Assembly: GCA_029207755.1 (NCBI GenBank)
Contig: JARCOQ010000005.1
Span: 62,755,414 to 62,819,413, forward strand
Source of the DNA: Chamaea fasciata
Taxonomy: Eukaryota > Chordata > Aves > Passeriformes > Sylviidae
DNA: 64,000 bases
Direction: 5' to 3'
Under the pieces are notes generated by a model. It saw only the letters and a program-made list of their open reading frames with translations. It did no database searches and was not told the DNA's origin. The position numbers were made by a program, and so were the translations under genes. The stretch's first letter is position 1, and each line of letters starts with the position of its first letter. Of the stretch, positions 37,125-49,900 are shown in pieces.

Positions 37125-40100
37125 TTAGCAATTTTCCAAAGTAACCTAAATTATGGACTATTGGGATCTGACCTTCTGTCATAGATCTGACCCTGGAAAC
37201 TGTTGCACCCTCATGTGATTTCCCCACTGATTTCACACTCTGGGCAAGTAGGGAAGGTTGCCCTGTCACTGAATATGTGAACAAGCTCCTTCTGAAAATG
37301 AGTCCCAAGTCCCCTCTTGGCCCTTTGCCAGGGGAATAATGGCACTGTGCTCATGAGAGAGAATGGTGAAGGAGCCGCTGGCAGCTCTTCCCATTTTTTC
37401 TTGGTCCTTAGAGGAAAATCCTACTCCTTCCTCAGGTCTGTGGCAGATCAAGCCTATTACTGCTGTCGCATGGTCATGGAAGAGTGGGAATTAAACCTCT
37501 GCTTCAGAACTTCTGGCTTGGGCAATGCTCCTTAAAAGCAGAGTTACCATAGAGTGAAGGCAAGGCACTCTAACAATGAGAAAAGTCTGACTCCCTCATT
37601 TTGTTTATAACATCCATATTCCTGGGTTCTTTAAATCAGTTTCGTGCTGGGAAGAGAATCAGGCCCAAGATAAAAGAGTGTCCACATCTAAGGAAAGATT
37701 ATGGATGTGCATAGGAGCGTGGACATATGAGCAAGGATTAAAGCGTGAAGGATAAGGAAAAGCCAAAACTGAAGTGTTTTGAATTACCATTCTCTGCTGA
37801 AAGAGCTCTCAGCAAATTACTCTAATAGGTATTGCTAGATTAAATCTCTTGCATCTGTTCCATTGCAGGTAATCTTTTAGAAGAAATAAAAAGCAACAAA
37901 AAGTGCCCTTTTATTTATTGTGGTAATTATTCCATACTATTTTCAATGGAACTTTCTTAAGGACAGGAAAGATCAGCTGTCTGCTTTGGTCAGTTTGGCC
38001 TGCTAGCTATATCTTGAGAGTTTTTGTTGTTCTATTAGCATACATGAAAAGAGCTCATGCCTTGCCTCTTGCCAGGCCTGAAGGGAAAACACAGTGCAGA
38101 AAGTTTTGACATGAGTAGAAATAAGTCTTCTTTGTCGAAAACATGTAGAGGTTCCATGCTTTGAACTCAAATAAATCAAGACATTAAGTATTTATTTTCA
38201 AAAGTCAAATGTTTTCTTCATGAAATGTTACTGAAACTGTAGTTCATGTGCCTGCTGCTGTGTAGTTCTCACTTTACACTGAGTTTCCTACAGGAATGAT
38301 ATCTTGTGATTTCATTCATTACATTCTCCAACTTGGTGGAAGCTGGTGATGCCTCATGCCAGTTTCATCATCCCAGTGGAAAATGGGAAATATAAGCCCA
38401 GCCTAGAGGATTAATGTAGAGTGTGGGCTCCTGAACTACTGTACCTCAACTCACCACGTGGATGTTTTTCAGGTGAAACAGTCTGTTTTCATTCAAAATC
38501 TTCAGAATAGGTGCACTTTTGCTTCTCTTATTCAGAAGACACGATTTACAAGATGGTATGCTGAATTCTGGAAACAAAAATTTTCAGGAAAAATTGTCGA
38601 GAATAGCCTAACATCTCTTCTTTTGAAGTTTTATATTTACTGACACCACAAATGGTCATTACAGCCACTGTTGTGGCAGAAAAAGCCAGAAAAAGGAGGA
38701 GCTGCCAACTAGACACAAATTCCACAGTAGCCAAACATTACATTTTCAAGCCATCACTAAACATTATGAGTGGACTTGGAAAGATGATTTGGCACCATAA
38801 GGGTCAGGCCACCACAGCCTGTTCTGTACTGAGAGGTTAAAGAGAAAGCCTTGGCCTCCACTGCTGGCAGCTTAGTGCTCATAAAATAGATTAAAAGCAC
38901 TTAACATCTTTCTTTAAAGCAGCAGGTAAAAAAATAGTGAAATGTGGCAGAGGTCCTCTGAATAACAACTTTTTTCCTTCCAAAATTTAAGTCTTGTTCC
39001 CTTTAGTCCTCCAATTCATTCTCTCAGCCTTTGCATCATTTAATTTTCCTCTCTGACACCTAGAAGCAGTCATTGACGTGAATGATGATCAGGGGAAGGA
39101 GAAGTGTGGTAACTTAGCTTTGTCTGCTTGAAGTTGTTGCTTCAGCTTCAGCAGCTTTAAGTTGTTTGTTTCACTGAGATTGTGATGGAGAAAGGAGTAA
39201 TTGCAGAACAGCTCAGTCTTTGCCATGGAGACAGTGATGGGGAGAGTGTATCTGATGAAACTCACTCAAAACCAAGTGACAAATTTTTTTCCCCCTGTAG
39301 AAAAGCAATTAATTACTGTGAAAGGTAGAGCTAATTTTGTGTCAGAACAATCTGGAACAACATACTGTAATCTACTCTGTGTCAGCTGAGTTAGAGCTTC
39401 TCTCCATCAGGAGCATATATTAGAAATTCAGTATATTTTTCAATACAAAGTGCTCTCTGGTAAAAGCCATCTTCCAGCTAAAGCACTGAGTCCTTTGAGG
39501 AAGAAGGCCTATTTTAGGGGAAGTATTTCTTGGAAGTGTTCTTGTGAGCTGATATGCCTCCTGTTTTTCTAAATGCAGAGAAGGAGAAAAATGAGAGGGA
39601 GACAAATGTGAAAGAGAGATCACTACCAGAGTATTTGGACCTTAGCACTGTGTCACTGATCATGGGCACCCTGTTAAATAACTCCCTTCTTAAGCCTCTC
39701 GAGACACATGTTCAAACATTCATATTTCCTACCCTCTTTAATCTGTTTCCAGTTTCCTTGCTCTTGATTTCTGATCTACTTCAACTTTCTATGCATTACT
39801 TTTCTGTTAAGATATGTTCCAGACAACCCTACAAGAAGAAGAAACTAGTTGCTGAATTTTTCTTTATGTTAGATTGTTAACAGTACATAAACAAAAGACA
39901 GACATGTTGGACAACCTTCTGAGGAGCATGATGACCATTTGGCTTGGACACCTGAGCAAGATATAAAATACAGTGGCTTCTTCATTTGTTGCTTTTGACT
40001 TTCATTTCATATTTCACAAAGGTGGGGCTTTCCAAAACAGGTGCTTGAGAAAGACCAAGTTTTGGCATATTAGGAACTTGAAGAATCATCAGGCAAAAAC

Positions 40101-40948
40101 GTGGGAGTTAATTCTGATTCCATAAAATTACTTTGTTTACAAAATTGTTTTGTCCTTTCCTCTACCATTACATTGCTCAGGTTTTTTCTCTTTAATGTAC
40201 TGTGCTTACAAATGTTGCTTTTTCCTTATTACTTTCTAATTTTTTTTCGACCCATCCACAATTCAAGATTTATTGCAAGGACAGGACTTCACTCTCCCTG
40301 TTCTGCATTATTTATTAGAGAATTGCAAGTAGAAAACTCAATGTTTTCTGTCCCCTCTCCAAGCTTATTTCTCTGTTCAGATGGAGCTGACTTTCAAGGC
40401 TGAGCAAGCTTCTCAGTGCCAGTTTAAAATCAGAGCTCTCCTTTTTCAGGGTGGCAGTCCTTGGCACTTCTGGGTGCAACACCTGTAAAATGACCCTTAC
40501 TGCTGTGGCACAAATCCTTTCATTGCTCTACAGCATCACTGCATGCCTGAAAGATTCACTCATGGAGCGTTCAGGGTGGTCCTTACTTTGTGAGTGACCA
40601 TTCACAAATACACCGTAAGAGCTGGTGATGCTGCAACTTCTTATCCTTGTCATTGTACTACTTAAAGAAGAGAGCTTGCAAACCAGCCCAAAACGCTGCT
40701 GTAACCCATGTCACGGGGTTTCAACTTTAGAATCCACCCTGCTGTTCTGCCACCACACACAGAATAATGCTGTTGTTACATGTACTGAGTTTGACAGAGG
40801 ATCAGCTTTGCAGGAGAAAAGGCTTTATGCTCTCAACAGATGTTTCAAACATCAGCAATGAGCTCTAATGTTCTGTCTGTGGTGTCTCAGCTTTCTACTG
40901 ATATTTCAGAATCACAATTTAACTCCTCTGAAAAGGAATAGAGATTTC

Positions 40949-40966
40949 TTTTTTTTTTTTTTTTTT
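40949..40966. repeat. T18 homopolymer
   Basis: An uninterrupted T run preceded by 'gatttc'. Confidence 0.85.
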
Positions 40967-43900
40967 CAGTTTTTAGCTTTCCAAAGTGACTCTTCTACAG
41001 TTCTTTTAATAGATAGGCTATAACTATAGCATCATTTTTTCTCACTGCAACCTTAAAGAGGAGGCAATACATTAAAGTGGTAAAGTTCACAGTACCACTT
41101 GAACTAATGAGTATCTCTCTGGCCAGAAAGAAGCAGAGGGAAAGAGGGACCTATTTCCCTAAGAGGTCCTTTGTTGCAGTTCAGTAACTCAGCTGTCACT
41201 CATTGCTTGGAACATGCTAATGCAGAGAGATGAGTCCAGAAGTGACTGTAGGCAAAAGTGAAATCCAGCCAGAAGGGCTGAGTGAATTCATGCTGTGTGG
41301 GATTTGCCAGGCTGAGGAGCAGGGAGGCAGGGTCCCTGCAGAAGCTGCTTTTTAAGAAGCAGAAGTGCAGCACTCTGCCCTGAGGCAGACACATTGCTCT
41401 ACAGCATCTGTATTTTCTTCTAGCCAAGCCCTGAAATCCGTTCAGGAGGAATTGCATCAAGACCAGTCAGGAAAAGCCACCTGCAGTGTGTACCTACCAT
41501 ACTGTGACAGCACAGGCACAGAGCCCCCGAGTACCACGATAACTGACACATGGAGGACAAAGATCTGCACAAAGAAGTGCCAGGAGTTGGACTTCTAAGT
41601 CTTTGTTAGGCTCCCAAAATAAATGTCTGCAGTTTTTCAAAAGAGTTCAGCGCTGGGGAGATCACATTCAGAGTCTTGCTCTTAAGTGTGGTTACCATTA
41701 AGCAGGATATGCAGCTCCCGTACTGAGAAGCCCAGATTAACATAACCGCATGCAAATTTTCACACAGCACAGAAAAGAACCAATTTTGGAGTATAAAGTT
41801 AGGTTTTTAATAGCTTTTTTTCATCCTCATATTAAAAATCAAGTTGGCCCCGTGAGCAGTACGGCTAACAAAGCCTGGGTTTTCACTGATTTGTGTCTCG
41901 TGATTCGATTTACAGTAATTTTAGAAGATGAAACCTCCAGCTGAAGCCTTTGTTGCCCTGGAGGGCATGGATAAGGGTGTGCTTCTTTGCACAGGGCTCA
42001 CATGGCAGATTTGCTCAGAGGCAACACTGAAAAGGTCTTTCTGAGCATGTATTTTGGGGAAGCTTGAATGATCAAAACATAGCTGAGACCTCTTTTTCAA
42101 AGTAAGATGCATCTAGAAAAAATAGCTCTGAGGTTTTTTGGGCATGAATGGGCTGACAGAGTGATCAGAGACATTTATTTAACAAAGAAGGCCAAAATTG
42201 ATGCAAGTTTCTTTGCAAGTTAATATTAGATAATAGCAATAGCAACTGTTAAGTACCAATGATTATAATATATTACTCCATTTAGATTGTAGAAATGTCT
42301 CTCTTAAGCAAAAGGATGAATACTTTCTCCTCTACTCCAATAACCAGCCTATATACATTTTTCTCAGTGACCATATGACAGAAGGCTTCTCGTGCAACTT
42401 GGGTAGTTAAGATAGATCACAAAGACTGGAATTCTTCATCCAGAAGCATTAGATTGCATAAAAAATTTGAATGTTCCCTTTTCCCTATGTGTGTTCCAGC
42501 AGAATCTGGAGTTACTCGTACAATTTGTCAGGTTCTGTGTCCAGCAGTAACTGCCTACTCCCAGCACCCTGGAACACTTGCAGCTGTGCCTTTTGCTGCA
42601 ATGTTCTGACCCATGTTACTGTGACAATTCTTTCACTGAATGTCCAGCTTTTTTGTGCAAATTCTGCTTAGATAGTTAAAAACACAGTCCAGAAGTCATG
42701 CAAAGAGCCTTTCTGAACAGCTACACTTTAGAAGTTTCTTCCCCTGTTGACAAATAGCAAACATGAGTCCAAAGTAGTATTAAGCTTCTGGCACCCACAC
42801 TGTAATTCTGAAAAGTAATTCTTCACAACACCCAGCATGTTCAAAGAACCTTCAATTACAATATATAGTGCAATAAATAATAGCTTATGTCTACTTAGAC
42901 AAATAAAGAACATAAAGTGAAAACCCCTAAAGTGTTCCACGTTTACTAATGGAAGAAAATACAGTTGCTTGTTCTGTTCTATCTTTCCTCACCTTCCTCC
43001 CCACTGGTTGCTTGTACCTTGTCAGAAACTTCAGTTTTCTGTCTGTGGAGTCTGCACTGCCTCTGTGCTGCCTGTTCATACAGGACCTAGAATCACAAGG
43101 TATTTATCAGGGCCTCCAGCTGCTGTCAAAATATAAGGAATTTTATCAGACTAATGTTTTATTTATTTGCACTTAACGTTTCCTATTTAAAGGGGAGAGA
43201 ATGTGGGAATATTAATGGAAAAGTTGGGGGCAGGGAGCTGAAATGAGTTATTAAAAGTTTCACCACTTGAGCTTTTAAGCTTCTCCATCTGAAGCTGCTC
43301 AGTTTGATGTGAATGCATGCATATCTCTCATGCAAATTGTCCCAGAGGCAGCTATTTTGGGCAGAGCGTATATTCATTGTGGTGTCACAAAAGGTCGATT
43401 AGGTCTGCCGAAATTCCTGGTTGATGCTGATTGACTGTGAGCGACATTTAAGTCTTTCAGACTTCCTTATCTAGCCCACTCCCTGCAGTCTGAACATGGA
43501 CGTGCGTCTTATGCAACCTCACAACAGGCACCCCGAGCTGCAGATTTAGGAGCTTTTTAATTATCTGTGTGTAAGGAAGGAAAGAAACTGTGATGATTTT
43601 CTTTTGTGCTGAGGGGAGTTCTTTTCAGCCTGCTGCAGGAAGTGGCCAAAACCCAGTGAGATGAGTAAATAGGGCTCTTCTCCCAGGAGCTGAGAAAATT
43701 GGACAGATTTTCCTCAAATGTTCTCACAAAAATTCACCTGTTGGCCAACAATGAAATGGAAAAGCATTTCCACCTGAAAATCCAGCTTGTCATGGAGAAG
43801 GCTAACCAAGTGAAAAGAGAGGGGTAAAATTGAAACTCCTTCAAATCCTGAAGTCTGCTATTTGACTTCAAATGAACCCTGCAATTTCTACCCAGCACTG

Positions 43901-46900
43901 CCAGTTACGCTGGTGCTGTGTACCTTTACTTTGCTAATCTACTTTGCAAAAACTACCAATTTCCCCCTCATCTCGCTGAAAAGAAGAAGCTTAAATTCTG
44001 CAAAGTTTTGCGAAGAGAAGTGATGGTCTGCTTGAAAACTGCAGATTTTGGAAAAAGGGTTCTGAAGAAAACATGAAATGCTGCAGCCTGAAGCATAGAC
44101 ACACATGCCTCTATACATATATATATGTGTATATTTATTCATATATAAAGAGGTGCAGGGAAAGAAACACAAGTTTCTACTCTTCACTTTCTCTGTAGAT
44201 TTCTCCAGGTTAAAGTCTCAGGCTCGACAGGCTTTCTGGATCTAGCCACAGAATGATTTGGGTTAATATTTGCTTCTGTGCAGATGCTTGAAGATGCAGA
44301 TGAAAAGGTTTCCAGTAATGAACATAGTAAAAGTGGAGGGAAGGACCTCAAATCCTTTCTGCTGGACTTCCCACTCACGTCTTTTGTGTGAAGAATGTGG
44401 TCATCTGTGGCTGTGTAATTTCTAATATCTTGAACAATGCATAGAATGATAAGCACCTATTGGTTCTAGTGATTGGCAACTTTTGGCAGGCATTTAAGAG
44501 ATTTTCAAACAACCCTCGCAGCTGTGACTGAATGCAGACCAAAAGAATTGGCATTCCCTCTGCATCCTTTGACTTTAAATATAATCACTTGGTGGCAGTG
44601 ATCGTGTACATTGTCTTTAACAGTGGAGGAAATGAGCTTTAATTTCACAAAGTGATTGCATCTTGGCTTTCAGAGATGCCTACTGCAAGCCTATTCAACA
44701 CATGCCCCAGTCCCTGGGCACAGAGCAGCACTACATGAAGCAGAGCCATTTCATGAGCTGCATCTGTAACTATCCCCTCGAATAGCTAAAAGGTAGCTGA
44801 TAGCTTTGGCCTGAAGGCTCAGGAGACGTGGTATTTCTAATAGTGATTGTTGTCACTTTGTCCAGCATTATACGAGTTTGTGAAACCAGGCTCTGTTGTG
44901 GGACTTGCCAGTAGAGCATGCCCTGGAAATGGGAGGAATAGCACGTTTCACCTGAAGTCTGTCATGTGTCCCCAGTGAATTATCCTTTCTGTCACTACAG
45001 CCCCTTCCCTTTTCCTCCCCAAGTTCATAAAACTTCCCTGCTCTGGGCTTTTTGAGTAAGCAGACACATATTGGCTTTCTTGAGTCATGGGGCAAAGAAA
45101 GTTACCAGAAGACCACGGAGACACAGCAATCTTTAGCAGTTACAGTAAGAAGAGGGTAAATATGATCATTAAGCAGTCAGTTCATTTTCATTTATTTGTA
45201 ACACCTCAGGGCAATAACTGGTTTGATGGGGCTATTTTAAAATCATTACCCTACTATATTCTATATTACATCCATTCAATTTCTCACTAAAGATTAAACA
45301 ACCCACTTGAAGGAAAATCTCTTTTTATTAAAGTCACATTTTAAAAAACAGGTACTGAGCTTTTGAGAATTAAGTATTTACATTCATATGGAAGCACTGC
45401 AATAGAAAGAAGCATCTTAGCTTGCAGGCACTGAAAATACAACTATGATTTAGAGAATATCCCCTCTACTGTAAAAGAAACAAGCTCTTTCTCTCCCACA
45501 TGATTTCTTCTCCTCACGCACACACTGCACTCTTAGCCAGAGACCAGGGGAGACCAGAAACATGGCTTAGCCAAGGGAGTTTTCCTTATAAACTTTTACA
45601 ATTGAATCTGTAAAGCAACTAAGTGCAAACATTTGTTGACTAATTAAAAGGAACAAGTCCACAAACAAAACACATTACATCTCTTTGCATATTCACTGTA
45701 CCAAAATAGCTAGTACAAGGCACAGTTGATGGCAAAACAACTTGGACTGACTGTGCAAGGAGTTGTCCCTGTGGAATTGTGACCTCATCCCATGCCAGAG
45801 AAAGCTGCATCCTCACAGCACTCATGGAGCAGCCTGGTGCATAGGGGTGCATATTTGTGTGGCCTCATGTGGGGCTTTTGCATCAGCATTAACAGGTTGT
45901 AGGGAGGGATAAGGATACACCTAAACACTCAAGCATTTGTAGTCCCCAAAGGAAAAGGTAAACTTGCACGTCCTTTGTGTGATGAGGGATCCTACAGGCG
46001 GATGTGTAATTTAAAAATTTGGACTAGTTGTAAAAAGATGCTGCAAAATCAGGTTTGCACAGTAATACGTTTTAAGTGTCTGATCTTATTTACCCATTAT
46101 ATTGCTGGCATTGATCCTGAATATATAGTTGACTGGCAGTTAATTACATGTCATTAAGTAAAACAGCAGACTACTACAGTACCAATCTACTTTAAACAGC
46201 ATGAACAGTGCAGTTTTTCCCTTCAATACCCATCATACAGTGATCCATTTTTGCAGACAGATGTAAGCTATAACTGTGCACTGGATGTCACAGCTACCTG
46301 ACGTTTCACCAGAATCAGGCAGACTGGAGATAGGGTGGCAGGTTTTGAAGCAGTGACACAAATCCTGGCCATGTTGTCTGTCCCCAGCCCCAGCTCCTGC
46401 CATACCACAGGTACCTATGCAGCTGCCAGCATCTCAGATCTCTTGTGTCCCATAAGGCCATGGCTGGCTCCTAAAGAGTTTGAACTCTGTTCTTTTGGTC
46501 ACAGCAGGAAGCTTTTCAAGGACCTCCTGATTTCTGTGTAAGTTCCACCTCATGACCCTGAATGACATCCCCAGAAGGCAGCTCTTCATCTCACTTCAGC
46601 TCTAAGCAACGTTTGTACTGGGAGCTTGAGCTGTCCTTTAGCTTGCTGAGCCCCTGATGTACTTAAGGGTTTCAGCATCTCCAAGTGCTTGCACAAGCTA
46701 TTTCCATTGCCATCTCTGGATGCTCTATTGGATGAGAATATGATGTCAAGTCACATTATGTCCAGAGAGATATGAAAAGACAGGTTTTAATATACAATGT
46801 CACTTCTTCCTTTATGTTACCCAATCTTAGCTCTGGCAATTAATGCTTCAGCTCAGAGGTTCAAACTTCCCTTTAGGGCCACTGAGAAAACCACACTTTG

Positions 46901-49900
46901 TGAACTCTGTGAGAGGGAGCCTTTCCTTTCTCGCCTCTGGAGGCCTTCTTTGTACCTTCAAGAGCTTAAAGGAAAGGCAGGACCTCCTAGCACTTTCAGT
47001 GGTCCTGTCATATCTTTGGAGGCTCTTGCTCCCAAGAAATGTCTCATCCCAACCAGCGTCCTGGCAGAGGAAGGGATAGGACATGGCATGCTCCCAGTGG
47101 CAGAAATCCCTATATCACAGTTCTACCAAAACCCTTGTGGAGAAATTAGGAGTGACAAAGTCTAGCTCCCCTGAACAGCAATAGGCTGTGGCAAAATTTC
47201 CTGTCCCTTTAAATGAAAGCAGCACATATTCTACTTGCCACTATGCTCCCAAATCTAGAGGCATCAGTGAGATCAAGAAAATGACTGAGAAAACTATGTC
47301 ATAAAAGCTGCTCAGAGGTCTGCAGCCAATCATTCCAGAGGCAGGTATTATGTTCAGGATCTCACAGCAGTCGCCCACACTCTTTCAGCTAATTTTCCCT
47401 GAATGAACATCCCTTCCCTCCACAGTCCTGAAACAGTATGACCTTAACTGCTGTGATTTCCCTTATGTTTTTATCTTTTTCAACTTCTTTGACTGTTCTT
47501 GGTCAATTACAAAGGGAAACCTCTCCCTCTGGAGCTCAAGTTGGGACATTTTATTTCCCAGAAATGGTGAGTTGTCATATTTGAAACAGCATTTGGTGCT
47601 CGTCTGCAGCAGCTTGTTCCCCCACCCAAGGCACCATGTGGGAAGAAGGCAGACTGTCCCTCCTTTACTGCCATACTTCCTGTTAACCACCCTTGCCAAA
47701 AACTCACTTCATTGCTGGGTTCACAGTCAAGGTTGGTGATTTCACAGGACATCTCAAGCCTTATTTCAAGCCTTTTTTGTTATTTTAAAGAACACAATTT
47801 TGTTTTATCTTCCTGCCTTATGGTAGACATTCTTTTGTTCTTAAAAGTACTGAGGCACAAGCTGTGCAAGGATAATAAACAATAACTAGAGTCTGATGGA
47901 AAGCTGAAGACATTTATTTGGGAAAGAAAAAAAAACAACAAAAAATACAAATGCCAAACCAAATAAAATCACACTGATTTTGTTAGCTCTGGCTGTGAAG
48001 GGTCTCACTGATAAGGCTGAGAAGTGATGATTTCAGAATTCAACACCAGTAGTGGGGGCAATTGTCTTGTCTGTTGTCACTTGATAGGCTCTCTACTCAG
48101 AGCATGCATTGTCCTGAAAAGCTTTTCTTTGCATCTAGCCTATGCTAAAAGATTTGTTGTTTTACAGTGACCCACATCACCTATTTCAAACCAGAACACT
48201 TCTACCCTCCAGTCATGTTTAGAATCACCACTGAAGTTGATACAACTGCTTGGGTGCAGACCTACTCTTTGGTCTTGGCATTTCAGAGGCCCCAGGCAGA
48301 GTTGTGCTCTTCTGCACAAAAATTAGTAGCCAAGAGAGGCAGAGAATTGCAATCCTGATCCTAGGTCTTTCTTGAATACAGAATAGGGGAAGTAAGTTAT
48401 AGATAGATCCTTGAAAATATTTTATGGTCACTGGCTTTGCTGGGACTAAAGTGGTCATGATACATATGGCATAAGAATATTTTAAGTGAGGTTGGATCAA
48501 ATCTCTTAAAATTCTCTCTCACCAGTGAATTTTTATGCTTCGTAGTTAGTCCTAGAAGTGATTTATTCTGAAGGCAAAGGGGGGCTTATCTTTGAAGCAA
48601 GAAAATGGCTCCATCTGACACCTTGTTATGTAAACTCAATTGCCTAGGAAGCACTTTGATATATCAGTGAGGGGGCATAATTCCTGCTGGGTGCTGATCA
48701 TTTATGGCTTTGAAATTCATTTTGGCATGTTTGCCCTTGGGACCACTCATGCACTTGAATTTAGCAAAGTGCCCTTAGCACATACCTGGATTGGGACCAA
48801 AATTCTTACCATATGTAGGGCGTGAGGTGGTTCATCTTTAAAACTAAATTAAAATGTTGAATTGTGTAACCTTCAGCATGTCTCTCCAGATGAAAATGAC
48901 TCAGTGTTACCCCAGTAGATAAATCTCCTTGGAAAGTTCATGCATAAACTGTATTTAAGGAAAATAGCTTCTAATTATGCAAAGATATTAACAACCATCC
49001 CATCTGATTGTAATGAGGATAATTTGCATTATTCCTAAACAAAAAGCTTCACTTGAAGAGTTATGGCTGTTATCCATTTTGCTACAGTCCAGCTAGTGAT
49101 CAGAAAACCATTATCTTGCTTTCTTTACAGAAGTTCTACTGCTCAAAAAAGTTGGAATGGGTGAAGATGAACAGTTTGCAGTCTGCCACCATATACCCCA
49201 TCACTACATAACCCTCCATCATTTACCCTCACAGTTTCTTAATTTATTTTTCTTTTATAAGCTTTTGTCTGCTCTTTGTTTGATTCTGAAAGAAGTACAC
49301 CATTGGACTTCAATTGCAGGTTTTTCTCAAACATGTTTTAAAGGACTCTGAATGGACTATAATCAGAGGATTATTTTGGTGATGTCAAAGGATGGTAAAA
49401 TCCTGTACCAGTATTATGTAGTGAAGTTGTACTATATCTATTAGAGTGATCAATCCAATCCATTTGAATTATGAAATGCATAGAAAATACAATCTAGGGA
49501 GAGTTCATGTATGGAAGTTTGTGTTTAGCAACATGGTTTATGAGCCTATATGGGATTTATGGACACACTGCCTAATAAATCATCTCTGAGTGCCATGAGC
49601 TGAAGTTTCAAAGCAGCCTCAGAGAGTCATGCATCTAACTCCCTTATGTCTTTGACACCCCAGACACAATATTCTAGAAATAGGAAAGGGGCTTGAATAG
49701 TAATTACACACATATTTTGAAATCTGGAGAGTGAAAAAAATTGGATTCCAAGCATTGTAAATTGAGGAAGGAGAGAATGATGAACTGTGTCTTTTGGAGC
49801 TAAAGGACCAATATACTTCTGCGGCCTTGAAAGTTTTTATGAATTATCTAGCAATTGTATAGTGTGCTTGTAGCAGTGTTTTCTTTGCAGAAAGCTCTGA

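Larger units (their letters stand above)
29338..40948. other. Gene-free unique DNA
   Basis: No repeat family or credible exon was recognised across about 11.6 kb. Minor structures are a 2 x 15-bp tandem duplication at 31786-31815, a 13-bp direct repeat (gcatataggtaag) at 35475 and 35498, an A-rich run at 36536-36559 and a mixed repeat at 37090-37124. Open frames at 33.4-34.0 kb (minus) are short, overlap one another and have no recognisable domain. Confidence 0.5.

Noticed and set aside
38350..38400. MIR-like string (gtttcatcatcc ... aaaatggga)
   Set aside because: Similarity is limited to a common low-information core.
44246..44264. cacagaatgatttgggtt, resembling the reversed CR1 terminus
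   Set aside because: Eighteen bases with no continuation; chance match likely.
46797..47165. 122-codon + frame with a hydrophobic start
   Set aside because: A competing open frame lies on the opposite strand over the same bases, and I recognise no domain.
48167..48358. Frame after an acceptor-like tttacag
   Set aside because: The product (HITYFKPEHFYPP...) is not recognisable, and no donor site or second exon could be identified.
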